Made by a program: the position numbers and the translations under genes | Assembly: GCA_030616425.1 (NCBI GenBank) | Contig: JAUWXJ010000064.1 | Location: 1-11,008 of the forward strand | Reading direction: 5' to 3' | Length of the DNA stretch: 11,008 bases | DNA from: Desulfobacterales bacterium | GTDB taxonomy: Bacteria; Desulfobacterota; Desulfobacteria; Desulfobacterales; C00003060 | The notes under the pieces: model-generated | What the model was told of the DNA's origin: nothing | Databases searched by the model: none | Seen by the model: only the letters and a program-made list of their open reading frames with translations | In this document: piece by piece, positions 1-5,859 of the stretch | Position numbering within the stretch: the first letter of the stretch is position 1 | How the letters are laid out: each line of letters starts with the position of its first letter

Positions 1-1
1 G

Positions 2-283
2 ACAGAGCGAAAAATATTCAAGCAGCTACTAACGAGAAAGCAAAAAATCAACACCGTAACAACACAACACAGAAGAAAAAATAAAGCCTTAAGAGATAAC
101 AGAGACCTACAGCACTTTCTTGGTTTGAAGCGGTGGGAAAAGATCGCCACCGAACTTCGTCAAGAACCAATTCATGATACAAAACTTGTCCAGAATAAAG
201 AGTTTTCGATAAAGAAATACAAAGCGATATTTTCAAGGGTCTCGCCCTTTTATATACAACAACAGACTGTGATACGTCTATAA
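2..283 (+). CDS. C-terminal end of an unidentified basic protein (N-terminus outside window)
   Basis: Reading from base 2 the frame stays open for 93 codons and ends at TAA 281-283. It contains no ATG, so any start lies before the window. An open run of this length is unlikely by chance in DNA this AT-rich. The encoded tail is strongly basic and hydrophilic, with many Lys, Arg and Gln residues and no membrane segment; it ends in a short aromatic patch (SPFYIQQQTVIRL). I recognise no family. The IS1-type transposase gene starts its 3' end only 50 bp downstream on the other strand, so this gene may lie next to, or have been cut by, an insertion. A competing minus-strand frame (48-236) looks like a shadow. 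Real-gene status is moderate; function is unknown. Confidence 0.45.
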   Translation, partial: TERKIFKQLLTRKQKINTVTTQHRRKNKALRDNRDLQHFLGLKRWEKIATELRQEPIHDTKLVQNKEFSIKKYKAIFSRVSPFYIQQQTVIRL

Positions 284-332
284 TTGTTTCCTATTAATAT
301 TACCGTATAAAAGTTAATACCCTAAAGTTTTG

Positions 333-1166
333 TTAATTAAACTTATGGGCAAGTAGTTTGTCCCATCCCCATATATGATCTGTAATTCCCGCCTCCATAG
401 CAGGTGTAACCCTTAACGTGCTATGAATCCTCATAAAATTGTAATGTATAAAATGTAAAGACAATGCGGCCTTTAGATTCTCTAATTTCTTTGAGAATCC
501 GTTGGTCAAACGGGTGAGTCGCCTTATATGCATCCGCATTGTAAGGTTTTGTCGCTCAACATAAGATGTGGATACGTGTTTATGGTCGGGATTCCCTGTA
601 ATTACCTTGGATAGCACCTCCGTGACTTTTGGTGGGGCGTACCTCCTAGCCTCAACACAATCAGCAGCGAAAATCTTTATCAGTTGTGCAAAATCTATAT
701 CTGCGCCAAACGTTTCTTCTACTGCCGGAAGATATGAATTGAAGCCGTCTGTTGTTAGTTGAATCCGTCCGTTCCCGTTTAGTTTGTGTTGTAAGGCCCG
801 CATAAACCGAGTGGTTGTCCTTCTATTCCTTTTGCCAACGACAAAGAGAGGAATCAGCTTTGTATCAGGGTCTAAGGCAACAAAAATATATTGATCGCCA
901 AAATCGGAATTCAATCGTTCCCGTTTGTTTAATTGACTTTCCTTTTTCCCCACAAACGTCCAAATTTCATCTGCCTGGATTCTTTTGCAATGGAATTCAC
1001 GTAAGCGTTTATCCATTACCTTTTGACACTTGTTACCAATTCGCACCAATAGCCTCATTATTGTATCTCTGTGGACTCCCGTCATTCGTTCCGTGCTTCG
1101 TATGCTGTTACCTTCAACAAGTGCCTTTAGCACTTGTATTTGTTTTTCTTTAGGCGTGACGTTCAT
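333..1166 (-). CDS. IS1-family transposase (DDE type, single ORF)
   Basis: This 277-residue protein is a DDE transposase of the IS1 type, which cuts and joins the ends of its own insertion sequence. An N-terminal helix-turn-helix region (about residues 8-45, with RSTERMTGVHRDTI) is followed by the catalytic core. The probable acidic triad is D66 in ADEIW, D140 in TTDGFNSY and E204 in SYVERQN; the ending IHSTLRVTPAMEAG is typical. It is a single uninterrupted frame, unlike classical IS1, where two frames join by frameshifting, and it lacks the N-terminal CxxC zinc finger of E. coli IS1. The start at 1166 has a strong AAGGAGG site about 9 nt upstream. No stop or frameshift breaks it, so it may be active. 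I could not identify convincing terminal inverted repeats; only a 7-bp direct repeat ATAATTG (280-286 and 1204-1210) brackets it. Confidence 0.9.
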   Translation of the reverse strand: MNVTPKEKQIQVLKALVEGNSIRSTERMTGVHRDTIMRLLVRIGNKCQKVMDKRLREFHCKRIQADEIWTFVGKKESQLNKRERLNSDFGDQYIFVALDPDTKLIPLFVVGKRNRRTTTRFMRALQHKLNGNGRIQLTTDGFNSYLPAVEETFGADIDFAQLIKIFAADCVEARRYAPPKVTEVLSKVITGNPDHKHVSTSYVERQNLTMRMHIRRLTRLTNGFSKKLENLKAALSLHFIHYNFMRIHSTLRVTPAMEAGITDHIWGWDKLLAHKFN

Positions 1167-1254
1167 TATCGAATCCTCCTTGACATTCCCGGCGGAGAAC
1201 CCGATAATTGAACTTAGGTCGGTTCGAGTGGGTCACTCCACCCGGATTGATTAG

Positions 1255-1286
1255 CTCCCGTCGTCTGTGGCGACAGATGACGGGAG
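1255..1286 (+). repeat. Stable stem-loop upstream of the putative small RNA
   Basis: Bases 1255-1268 pair with 1273-1286: 14 pairs including one G.U (1263-1278), closed by a GGCG loop. The wobble pairs only if the + strand is the RNA; on the other strand it becomes an A.C mismatch. No T-tract follows, so it is not a clean terminator. It lies between the transposase upstream region and the promoter at 1302 and could block read-through either way or be part of the insertion-sequence end. Confidence 0.5.
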
Positions 1287-1301
1287 TGCTTAAATATATG
1301 C

Positions 1302-1329
1302 TTGACTTTGGTGGCGGTCGTGGTAAAAT
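1302..1329 (+). promoter_or_regulatory. Sigma70-type promoter for the putative small RNA
   Basis: A -35 box TTGACT (1302-1307) and a -10 box TAAAAT (1324-1329) are separated by 16 bp, each one base from consensus. The predicted start near 1336 immediately precedes a string of three hairpins ending in a terminator, and no convincing protein starts downstream. Confidence 0.5.
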
Positions 1330-1335
1330 ATCAAT

Positions 1336-1430
1336 AAAATTGGCCGCCTTTATGGTGGCGAATACCATGTGTTCCCCTCGGAATGTATGGTTTGGGGCCG
1401 TGGTGGTGACAGCCATCACGGCCCATTTTT
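1336..1430 (+). ncRNA. Candidate small structured RNA, about 95 nt
   Basis: Downstream of a good promoter the + strand folds into three consecutive hairpins with almost no unpaired sequence between them: 1343-1348 with 1354-1359 (6 bp, loop TTTAT); 1364-1375 with 1380-1391 (12 bp, loop CCTC, three G.U pairs); and the terminator hairpin 1395-1406 with 1413-1424 followed by CATTTTTATT. Every non-Watson-Crick pair is a G.U on the + strand, as expected of a selected RNA on that strand. The unit is divergent from the transposase gene and convergent with the gene at 1433-1930, whose stop codon it abuts, so it could act in trans or as a 3' antisense or insulating element. I recognise no known RNA family. 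A short open frame runs through it but has no ribosome-binding site. It could also be only an insertion-sequence-end terminator preceded by a chance promoter. Confidence 0.45.
1395..1430 (+). terminator. Rho-independent terminator (+ strand)
   Basis: A 12-bp stem (1395-1406 with 1413-1424, one G.U at 1403-1416) with a 6-nt loop is followed by CATTTTTATT. The T-tract lies only on the + side, so it ends rightward transcription. The stem alone may also slow transcription leaving the minus-strand gene at 1433-1930. Confidence 0.75.
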
Positions 1431-1432
1431 AT

Positions 1433-1930
1433 TCAGAAAACAACTTTCTCTTGTTCGTTGAATTGAAACACTCCAGGCTCTATTCTTCTGACAAGTCCTT
1501 CCTGAGTTAATTCGGACATAATAACTCGACTATATGTGTTACTAATCTTTAAGCCTTGTCGCCTAACATATTCTCGGATTTCTACCCCGGTAAAGGATTC
1601 GTCTCTAAAATCAGTTTTTATTGCCTGCCTATAGGCTTGTTTGGGTTTTTTCCCTGTTAAGGGTCTAGACATCTCAGCTTTGTCCCCACTTTCATCTAAT
1701 TTGATGATTGTGAGGATCGTTCCTTCTTTTAAAGAAAGAGATTGTTCAATATTTTTAATGGATTCTTTAAGGTGAGAGCTTTTTTCTATTAGAGGCCCAA
1801 CTTGTTCTTGTAGAGCTGCCATTTTTTTCTGTATCGGCCTGATTTTCTTTGAAATATCATAATATTCAGCTCTAATTTGAACAATCTTATTCGCTACAAG
1901 GTTTCGTATTGTATCTAAATTATCTTTCAT
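1433..1930 (-). CDS. Coiled-coil protein with C-terminal winged-helix-like domain, function unknown
   Basis: The 165-residue product has two parts. Residues about 1-68 are a predicted coiled coil (repeated Lys/Glu/Gln/Leu heptads, for example KKIRPIQKKMAALQEQV). Residues about 97-160 look like a small winged helix: a helix around residues 98-106, FTGVEIREYVRRQG, then SRVIMSELTQEGLVRRIEPGVFQF, which matches a recognition helix and wing closing on a beta-strand. A DNA-binding or structural role is plausible, but I do not recognise the family. ATG 1930 has an AAGGAG site 7-8 nt upstream. The gene lies 61 bp after the tRNA on the same strand and may be partly co-transcribed with it from the promoters near 2121-2208, although a T-rich stretch lies between them. 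The putative small RNA converges on its 3' end. Confidence 0.7.
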   Translation of the reverse strand: MKDNLDTIRNLVANKIVQIRAEYYDISKKIRPIQKKMAALQEQVGPLIEKSSHLKESIKNIEQSLSLKEGTILTIIKLDESGDKAEMSRPLTGKKPKQAYRQAIKTDFRDESFTGVEIREYVRRQGLKISNTYSRVIMSELTQEGLVRRIEPGVFQFNEQEKVVF

Positions 1931-1991
1931 GGTCTTTCTCCTTTCTTCTTGACAAATGTATATAGTTTTATTAAATTAAAAAAACGAAAGG

Positions 1992-2065
1992 TGGCTCCGC
2001 CGGGATTCGAACCCGAACTCGGTGGTTTAGTAGACCACTACTCTATCCAATTGAGTTACGGAGCC
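1992..2065 (-). tRNA. tRNA with anticodon ACT, arginine-type body
   Basis: The minus strand folds into a complete 74-nt cloverleaf: acceptor stem GGCTCCG/CGGAGCC with discriminator A73; D-stem ACTC/GAGT with G18G19; anticodon stem GTGGT/ACCAC; 5-nt variable loop; T-stem TCGGG/CCCGG with loop TTCGAAT. CCA is not encoded (CCT follows). The anticodon loop is CTACTAA, giving anticodon ACT, which formally reads serine AGT. The body is not serine-like because it lacks a long variable arm. It resembles tRNA-Arg: A20, C35, T36 and A73, with a loop one base from Arg-ACG (CTACGAA) and one base from Arg-TCT (CTTCTAA). It may be a decayed or mobile-element tRNA-Arg, or a decoding variant. All stems are intact, which argues against simple decay. 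Confidence 0.88.
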
Positions 2066-2079
2066 TCCTTCTTTCTCTC

Positions 2080-2115
2080 TGATGCCGAATCGGGGTCCAA
2101 TCTGGTTCGGCATTA
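2080..2115. repeat. Stem-loop in the leader upstream of the tRNA
   Basis: 2080-2091 can pair with 2104-2115 (12 pairs, an uninterrupted 8-bp core ATGCCGAA/TTCGGCAT, two G.U pairs if + is the RNA), with a 12-nt loop. It lies between the promoters and the tRNA 5' end. It could be a terminator remnant for the methyltransferase gene upstream on the minus strand or a processing signal; no T-tract follows on either side. Confidence 0.4.
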
Positions 2116-2120
2116 GTATT

Positions 2121-2149
2121 TAAATAACACCTTTAAACTGGCGTGTCAA
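2121..2149 (-). promoter_or_regulatory. Second promoter upstream of the tRNA (P2)
   Basis: The minus strand carries TTGACA (2144-2149), a 17-bp spacer and TATTTA (2121-2126). The -35 box is perfect and the -10 box weak. Predicted start near 2114, about 50 nt before the tRNA. Confidence 0.4.
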
Positions 2150-2179
2150 TAGGCAAGTGTTATTTTCTTTACATCAGGA

Positions 2180-2208
2180 ATTATACGATTGATTTTTAAC
2201 GGTGTCAA
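2180..2208 (-). promoter_or_regulatory. Perfect consensus sigma70 promoter (P1) for the tRNA unit
   Basis: The minus strand carries TTGACA (2203-2208), exactly 17 bp, then TATAAT (2180-2185): both hexamers and the spacing are consensus. It points at the tRNA and the gene at 1433-1930. Such strength is typical of stable-RNA or phage-like promoters and supports the tRNA being expressed. Confidence 0.75.
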
Positions 2209-2239
2209 GGTTTTTTTCGGCAGGCGTTTAAAATAGGTT

Positions 2240-2869
2240 TTATAGAGCTACTGCCATAGAATGGTTTTTGTAGGTGGGCCACGTTGGTTTATAATTTTCG
2301 ACTTCGTTTCCCCATTGGTGCCAATTCTTTCGAGTACCACGGGCAAATAGCTCTAAATAAGGCCCGGGGCTACAAGCTTCAATAATTTCATATAGTTCCT
2401 CTGGTTTTTTCGAGTGTTCCTGTTTTCGTGATCTGATTATGTTGACCTGGCTCCGTCCGGGGGCAAGAGTTCTTAGCCTTCCCCTTATGCCAAAGAGGAT
2501 TATTTCTGTTGTATTACGAAAATAGAACCCTACCCCACGACCATCCGGCCCCCCATCTTTACGAACTTTATGCCAAATTAAGTTAGTTTTGTAGTTAAAT
2601 CCCCAACTTTCTAAAACCCTTAATCCTTCCAAAAGAAGGGCGTTCGGGACCCAAAGATATAAATGAGTTTTCTCGGCAGCTACCTTTGATACGGGTATCT
2701 TTCTAATTTCTTTGAAACTTAAAGTAGAATACCGCGAAAGACGACGATGTTCGGGGGCTATCTTTCCCGTTCGATTGGTAAACCGCCATGGCGGGTCCGC
2801 CAAAATTGTTCCATACGAGCCCTTTACTTTTTTCATGAAATCCTCTGGTGCCGTTATTCTTTTAGACAT
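2240..2869 (-). CDS. MT-A70 family DNA adenine-N6 methyltransferase
   Basis: The 209-residue protein has the catalytic DPPW motif (residues 25-28, after TILA), the middle strands LYLWVPN and TNLIWHKV, and a C-terminal PYLELFARGTRKNW (residues 170-183), where ELFAR marks the S-adenosylmethionine side of MT-A70 enzymes. These enzymes methylate the N6 of adenine; the neighbouring restriction gene implies DNA as substrate, in the cytoplasm. The start ATG 2869 lies 3 bp after the endonuclease stop and lacks a good ribosome-binding site of its own, so translation is probably coupled. The modification gene comes second, so the nuclease could appear first on entering a new host unless timing is controlled. 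Its likely job is self-protection against the adjacent BglII/BstYI-type nuclease, probably at an adenine in a GATC-containing site. Confidence 0.88.
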   Translation of the reverse strand: MSKRITAPEDFMKKVKGSYGTILADPPWRFTNRTGKIAPEHRRLSRYSTLSFKEIRKIPVSKVAAEKTHLYLWVPNALLLEGLRVLESWGFNYKTNLIWHKVRKDGGPDGRGVGFYFRNTTEIILFGIRGRLRTLAPGRSQVNIIRSRKQEHSKKPEELYEIIEACSPGPYLELFARGTRKNWHQWGNEVENYKPTWPTYKNHSMAVAL

Positions 2870-2872
2870 TTT

Positions 2873-3478
2873 TTATTCATCCTCTATATAAAGTCTCTTT
2901 GAAATCCCAAATACCAATATTGGACACCCGCCACCGCCACCGCCTTCTATGCGTGGCAACAACTTGCGCATCCATGTGCTACTCCAACCATATTTTTCCC
3001 ATGTCTTTTTTCCAAGCTCCTTAAAAATTTCGCTTAGCTCATCTGCCTTAGTGATTATTATTCCTACGCTAATAGCTCTCAGGTCAAACAACAGTCGGAA
3101 GTTGTTCAGGTCCCGATCATAGAAAGGGTCTTTATTGCTCCATTCAATTTCGAGCGCAACCCTGTTCTTGAAACAATCAACCTCATGTGTGGGGCTCAAG
3201 GCTTCATTCTGGTCGACTGTGATTTTGGTATCAAACGCCTTTTTTACCCATTCTCGGCTAAAAAAAGCCTGATTAAACCATTGCGAGATTAGTGATAAAC
3301 CACCACCTGGCGCAAGTACGTGGCTCTTGGGTAATCGAAAGTCCGTCAAAACGGCGATAATATCTGCCCATTCGTCCGGGAAATCAGCATGAAGAACAGC
3401 ACAGGCATGCTTCCATTCATGAACTTCATAATGATCCAAAATAAAAGGGGGAAGAAGATCAGGTCCCATCCAAATCAT
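2873..3478 (-). CDS. BglII/BstYI-family type II restriction endonuclease
   Basis: The 201-residue protein resembles the BglII/BstYI family, which cuts around GATC (BglII A^GATCT, BstYI R^GATCY). The putative active site is D101 (EVD), E110 and E112 (ALEIEW), the same D-x8-E-x-[E/Q] spacing as BglII D84/E93/Q95. NKDPFYDRDLNNFRLLFD and a glycine-rich RIEGGGGGGCPILVFGI near the C-terminus are family-like. Length fits BstYI (about 200 residues). The start at 3478 is the longest possible, with an in-frame TAG just upstream; a second ATG follows at codon 4. The ribosome-binding site is weak, which would keep expression low. It forms an operon with the downstream methyltransferase. No controller (C) protein gene is visible. 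The exact target cannot be read from the sequence. Confidence 0.87.
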   Translation of the reverse strand: MIWMGPDLLPPFILDHYEVHEWKHACAVLHADFPDEWADIIAVLTDFRLPKSHVLAPGGGLSLISQWFNQAFFSREWVKKAFDTKITVDQNEALSPTHEVDCFKNRVALEIEWSNKDPFYDRDLNNFRLLFDLRAISVGIIITKADELSEIFKELGKKTWEKYGWSSTWMRKLLPRIEGGGGGGCPILVFGISKRLYIEDE

Positions 3479-3537
3479 CCCAGCTTGGTCACGCTATCTT
3501 GTGGTAAGAAGGCCGCAAACTACTATATATGGGATGG

Positions 3538-3566
3538 ATGCTATCTGACCTATATATCCCTGTCAA
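3538..3566 (-). promoter_or_regulatory. Promoter for the restriction-modification operon
   Basis: The minus strand carries TTGACA (3561-3566), a 17-bp spacer and TAGCAT (3538-3543), giving a leader of about 53 nt. Direct repeats CTATATAT (3523-3530 and 3550-3557, 27 bp apart on the + strand) overlap it and could be a protein-binding site. Confidence 0.45.
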
Positions 3567-3646
3567 GGGGAATGTTAACCTATTTAATCAAGCAATGGAA
3601 GATAGGAAAACTTTAAATTAGGACAGTACCCGGCTCAGCGTTCGGC

Positions 3647-3675
3647 TTGCAAATGCACTGAAGGTAGTCTATATT
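3647..3675 (+). promoter_or_regulatory. Promoter for the DEAD-box helicase
   Basis: TTGCAA (3647-3652), 17 bp, TATATT (3670-3675). The predicted start, near 3682, is only about 7 nt before ATG 3689, so the mRNA would be almost leaderless. Confidence 0.4.
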
Positions 3676-3688
3676 TTAAAAGATATAC

Positions 3689-4957
3689 ATGAAATCACCG
3701 GACATAGGAACCAAAGACATCTCGTTTACCGAATTTGACCTTCCCCAACAGGCCTTGAAGGGGATAGACTCCGCAGGCTTCACACACTGCACGCCGATCC
3801 AGGCGCTTGCCCTGCCCATTACACTCAAAGGAGACGACATTGCTGCCCAGGCCCAGACCGGCACAGGCAAGACAGCCGCCTTTCTCATTACGATATTTGA
3901 TCGCCTCATAAGGGGACATAAAGCAAAAGGTGTAGGGCCCAGCGCCCTCATCATTGCCCCGACCCGAGAGCTTACGGTTCAGATCTGCGATGAGGCCAAG
4001 CTTCTTGGAAGTTATACTGATTTTAAGGTGCTATCAGTCTTTGGCGGTATCGACTACATTAAACAGCAACAGGCCCTTCGCAGAGGGACCGACATAGTGG
4101 TTGCCACTCCAGGCCGCCTTATCGACTACATGAAGCAAAAGGTCTTCAGCCCCAAAAACGTGCGCATCCTGGTCATTGATGAAGCAGACCGGCTATTTGA
4201 CATGGGGTTTGTAAAAGACCTCCGTTATATCCTCAGACGATTGCCTCGTTACACCAGACGGCAGTCCATGCTTTTTTCCGCCACGCTTTCATATGCGGTT
4301 ATGGAGCTGGCCTATGAGTACATGAACAATCCACAAGAGGTCTGTGCAGATCCCGAAAGCATCACGGTAGAAGAGATCGACCAGGTCTTGTACCACATGG
4401 GCAATGATGTGAAACCGAACCTTTTGCTAGGCCTGCTGAGGCACGAGACATGGGAACGCCTTCTCATTTTTGCCAATACTAGAGTCGGTGTCGAGATGCT
4501 TGCTCGGAAGCTGACGCGCAACGGCTTTGCAGCCCTTGGAATCACCGGCACGGTACAACAGAAGAAGCGTTTGAAGATCATGCAGCAGTTCAAGGCAGGT
4601 AAGGTGAAGATCCTGGTCGCAACAGATGTGGCCTCCCGGGGCATTCATGTTGAAGATATCGACATTGTCATCAATTACGACGTACCCCAAGACCCTGAAG
4701 ATTATGTCCACCGCATCGGACGCACTGGTCGATTGGGCAAGACCGGAAAGGCCATTATGCTTGCCTGTGAAAAATATGTATATCATCTGGAGGCTGTGGA
4801 GGAATTTATTGGAGAAAAAATAAAGGTGGAATGGGCTGAGGAGGATTTGTACGAGAAAGATCGGGATAGGCCGTTTCGCCCAAGGCTGAAAAAGCATTTA
4901 TCACGTCGCACCACACGATCTTCTCCCTCCAGGAGAAGACAAAAAACTACAAAATAA
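3689..4957 (+). CDS. DEAD-box ATP-dependent RNA helicase, RhlB-like
   Basis: The 422-residue protein carries the full DEAD-box set: Q motif (F16, then TPIQ 35-38), motif I AQTGTGKT (55-62), Ia PTREL (91-95), Ib TPGR (140-143), II DEAD (164-167), III SAT (197-199), IV LLIFANT (258-264), V ATDVASRGIH (311-320) and VI HRIGRTGR (341-348). It unwinds short RNA duplexes using ATP in the cytoplasm, in RNA decay or ribosome assembly. The GRLIDYMKQK and DEADRLFDMGFVKDLRYILRRLP segments resemble RhlB more than CsdA or RhlE. A short basic tail (about 391-422, rich in Arg, Lys and Ser) probably binds RNA. No Shine-Dalgarno is visible before ATG 3689. The gene is monocistronic and convergent with the ATP-grasp gene. 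Assignment to DEAD-box is certain; the RhlB subfamily is likely. Confidence 0.95.
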   Translation: MKSPDIGTKDISFTEFDLPQQALKGIDSAGFTHCTPIQALALPITLKGDDIAAQAQTGTGKTAAFLITIFDRLIRGHKAKGVGPSALIIAPTRELTVQICDEAKLLGSYTDFKVLSVFGGIDYIKQQQALRRGTDIVVATPGRLIDYMKQKVFSPKNVRILVIDEADRLFDMGFVKDLRYILRRLPRYTRRQSMLFSATLSYAVMELAYEYMNNPQEVCADPESITVEEIDQVLYHMGNDVKPNLLLGLLRHETWERLLIFANTRVGVEMLARKLTRNGFAALGITGTVQQKKRLKIMQQFKAGKVKILVATDVASRGIHVEDIDIVINYDVPQDPEDYVHRIGRTGRLGKTGKAIMLACEKYVYHLEAVEEFIGEKIKVEWAEEDLYEKDRDRPFRPRLKKHLSRRTTRSSPSRRRQKTTK

Positions 4958-4991
4958 AAGCAACCGTCAAGGGGCAAGGAAACCCCCTGAA

Positions 4992-5006
4992 TCCGCCTTA
5001 GGCGGA
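4992..5006. terminator. Small hairpin between convergent genes, possible terminator
   Basis: TCCGCC pairs with GGCGGA around a TTA loop, preceded by a weaker GGGG/CCCC pairing (about 4970-4987). It lies in the 58-bp gap between the convergent helicase and ATP-grasp genes, where terminators are expected, but no T-tract follows on either strand. Confidence 0.35.
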
Positions 5007-5015
5007 CATACCGTC

Positions 5016-5858
5016 TTAAAGGCTTAACCCGAGCGCGCTGAGCCAGGCAGTAACCGCCCTCTCCACCAGCTCATAGTAGTTGAGAGACCCTCCCAGGCCC
5101 CGTCTACCAAAAAAATAGTTGATCTCAAGCAAAAAGGGCTCATGCATTTTTTCATCCTCTGAAATGAGGAGATCAAGACCCGCAAGATTGATTCCGGTCT
5201 TTGAGCAAAACTCTTTCACTACGGTCGTACCTGCCTCCTGCAACTCAGGATCTGTATGATGGTCAATGACAGCCCCGGCCTTCAGGTTGGTTAGAAACTG
5301 TGACGGATCCTGCTGCACGCGCCAGTAGCTGAAAAATTCGTCTCCTATGACTGCTACACGGAGGCTCCTGCCACCTGAAGAAATATACTCCTGAAGCAAA
5401 AAACCTTTCTGTCCGCTTTCCTCTGTGCGTTGCGCCCTTTCCAGGGCCCGCTCCAAGTCCTCGGGCGTTTTAAGCAAAAAGATTCCCTCACCCTCACCGC
5501 CCAAGTTGGACTTGAACACATAGGGGAAATGAAGCGGGGGCTTGTGCGCCTTTTTTCCAAAATTGTCATAATAGACAGAAACTGTCTCAAATGAATAGGT
5601 ACGGGGAAACAGGGCGCCCACCCTTTTGAAAAGCCGGGCCTGGCCTAGTTTGCCCGGGAAATCAAAGCGCACATCATAGTTGGGAAATACATGTGCACAA
5701 TGCTTGCGGCACATCCTGTAAAGGGCCTCCCTGCAGCCTTGAGGAAGGATTACTGCCTCTGCCTCGGAAATAGCAGCCCGATCCTCATCGTTTGGCAGCC
5801 GGCCCGCGCAAAGGATGTTCTTGTGGGCCACAATGTTCGGATGAAACGACAGAATCAT
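5016..5858 (-). CDS. ATP-grasp domain protein (RimK/glutathione-synthetase-like)
   Basis: ATP-grasp enzymes join a carboxylate to an amine or thiol through an acyl phosphate. Numbering from ATG 5858 (280 residues), the ATP-binding region is FPYVFKSNLGGEGEGIFLL (about 112-130), followed by FLLQEYISSGGRSLRVAVIG (about 154-173); a metal-binding LLEINYFFGRRG (about 242-253) is near the C-terminus. An earlier ATG at 5891 would overlap era by 32 bp; I prefer ATG 5858, which begins one base after the era stop (TGA-G-ATG) with AGGAGG 13 nt upstream, inside the last era codons. This implies translational coupling with era. The substrate cannot be inferred; there is no signal peptide or membrane segment. 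The family call is firm, the specific function unknown. Confidence 0.8.
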   Translation of the reverse strand: MILSFHPNIVAHKNILCAGRLPNDEDRAAISEAEAVILPQGCREALYRMCRKHCAHVFPNYDVRFDFPGKLGQARLFKRVGALFPRTYSFETVSVYYDNFGKKAHKPPLHFPYVFKSNLGGEGEGIFLLKTPEDLERALERAQRTEESGQKGFLLQEYISSGGRSLRVAVIGDEFFSYWRVQQDPSQFLTNLKAGAVIDHHTDPELQEAGTTVVKEFCSKTGINLAGLDLLISEDEKMHEPFLLEINYFFGRRGLGGSLNYYELVERAVTAWLSALGLSL

Positions 5859-5859
5859 C

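Noticed and set aside
48..236. Minus-strand frame of 62 codons
   Set aside because: It overlaps the longer edge-crossing + frame (2-283), has no recognisable domain, and its hydrophobic Phe/Leu runs are what A-rich sequence gives on the opposite strand.
280..1210. ATAATTG direct repeat (280-286, 1204-1210) as the target duplication of the IS1-type element
   Set aside because: Only 7 bp in AT-rich DNA, and the sequences just inside it do not form a convincing terminal inverted repeat, so I do not set the element borders there.
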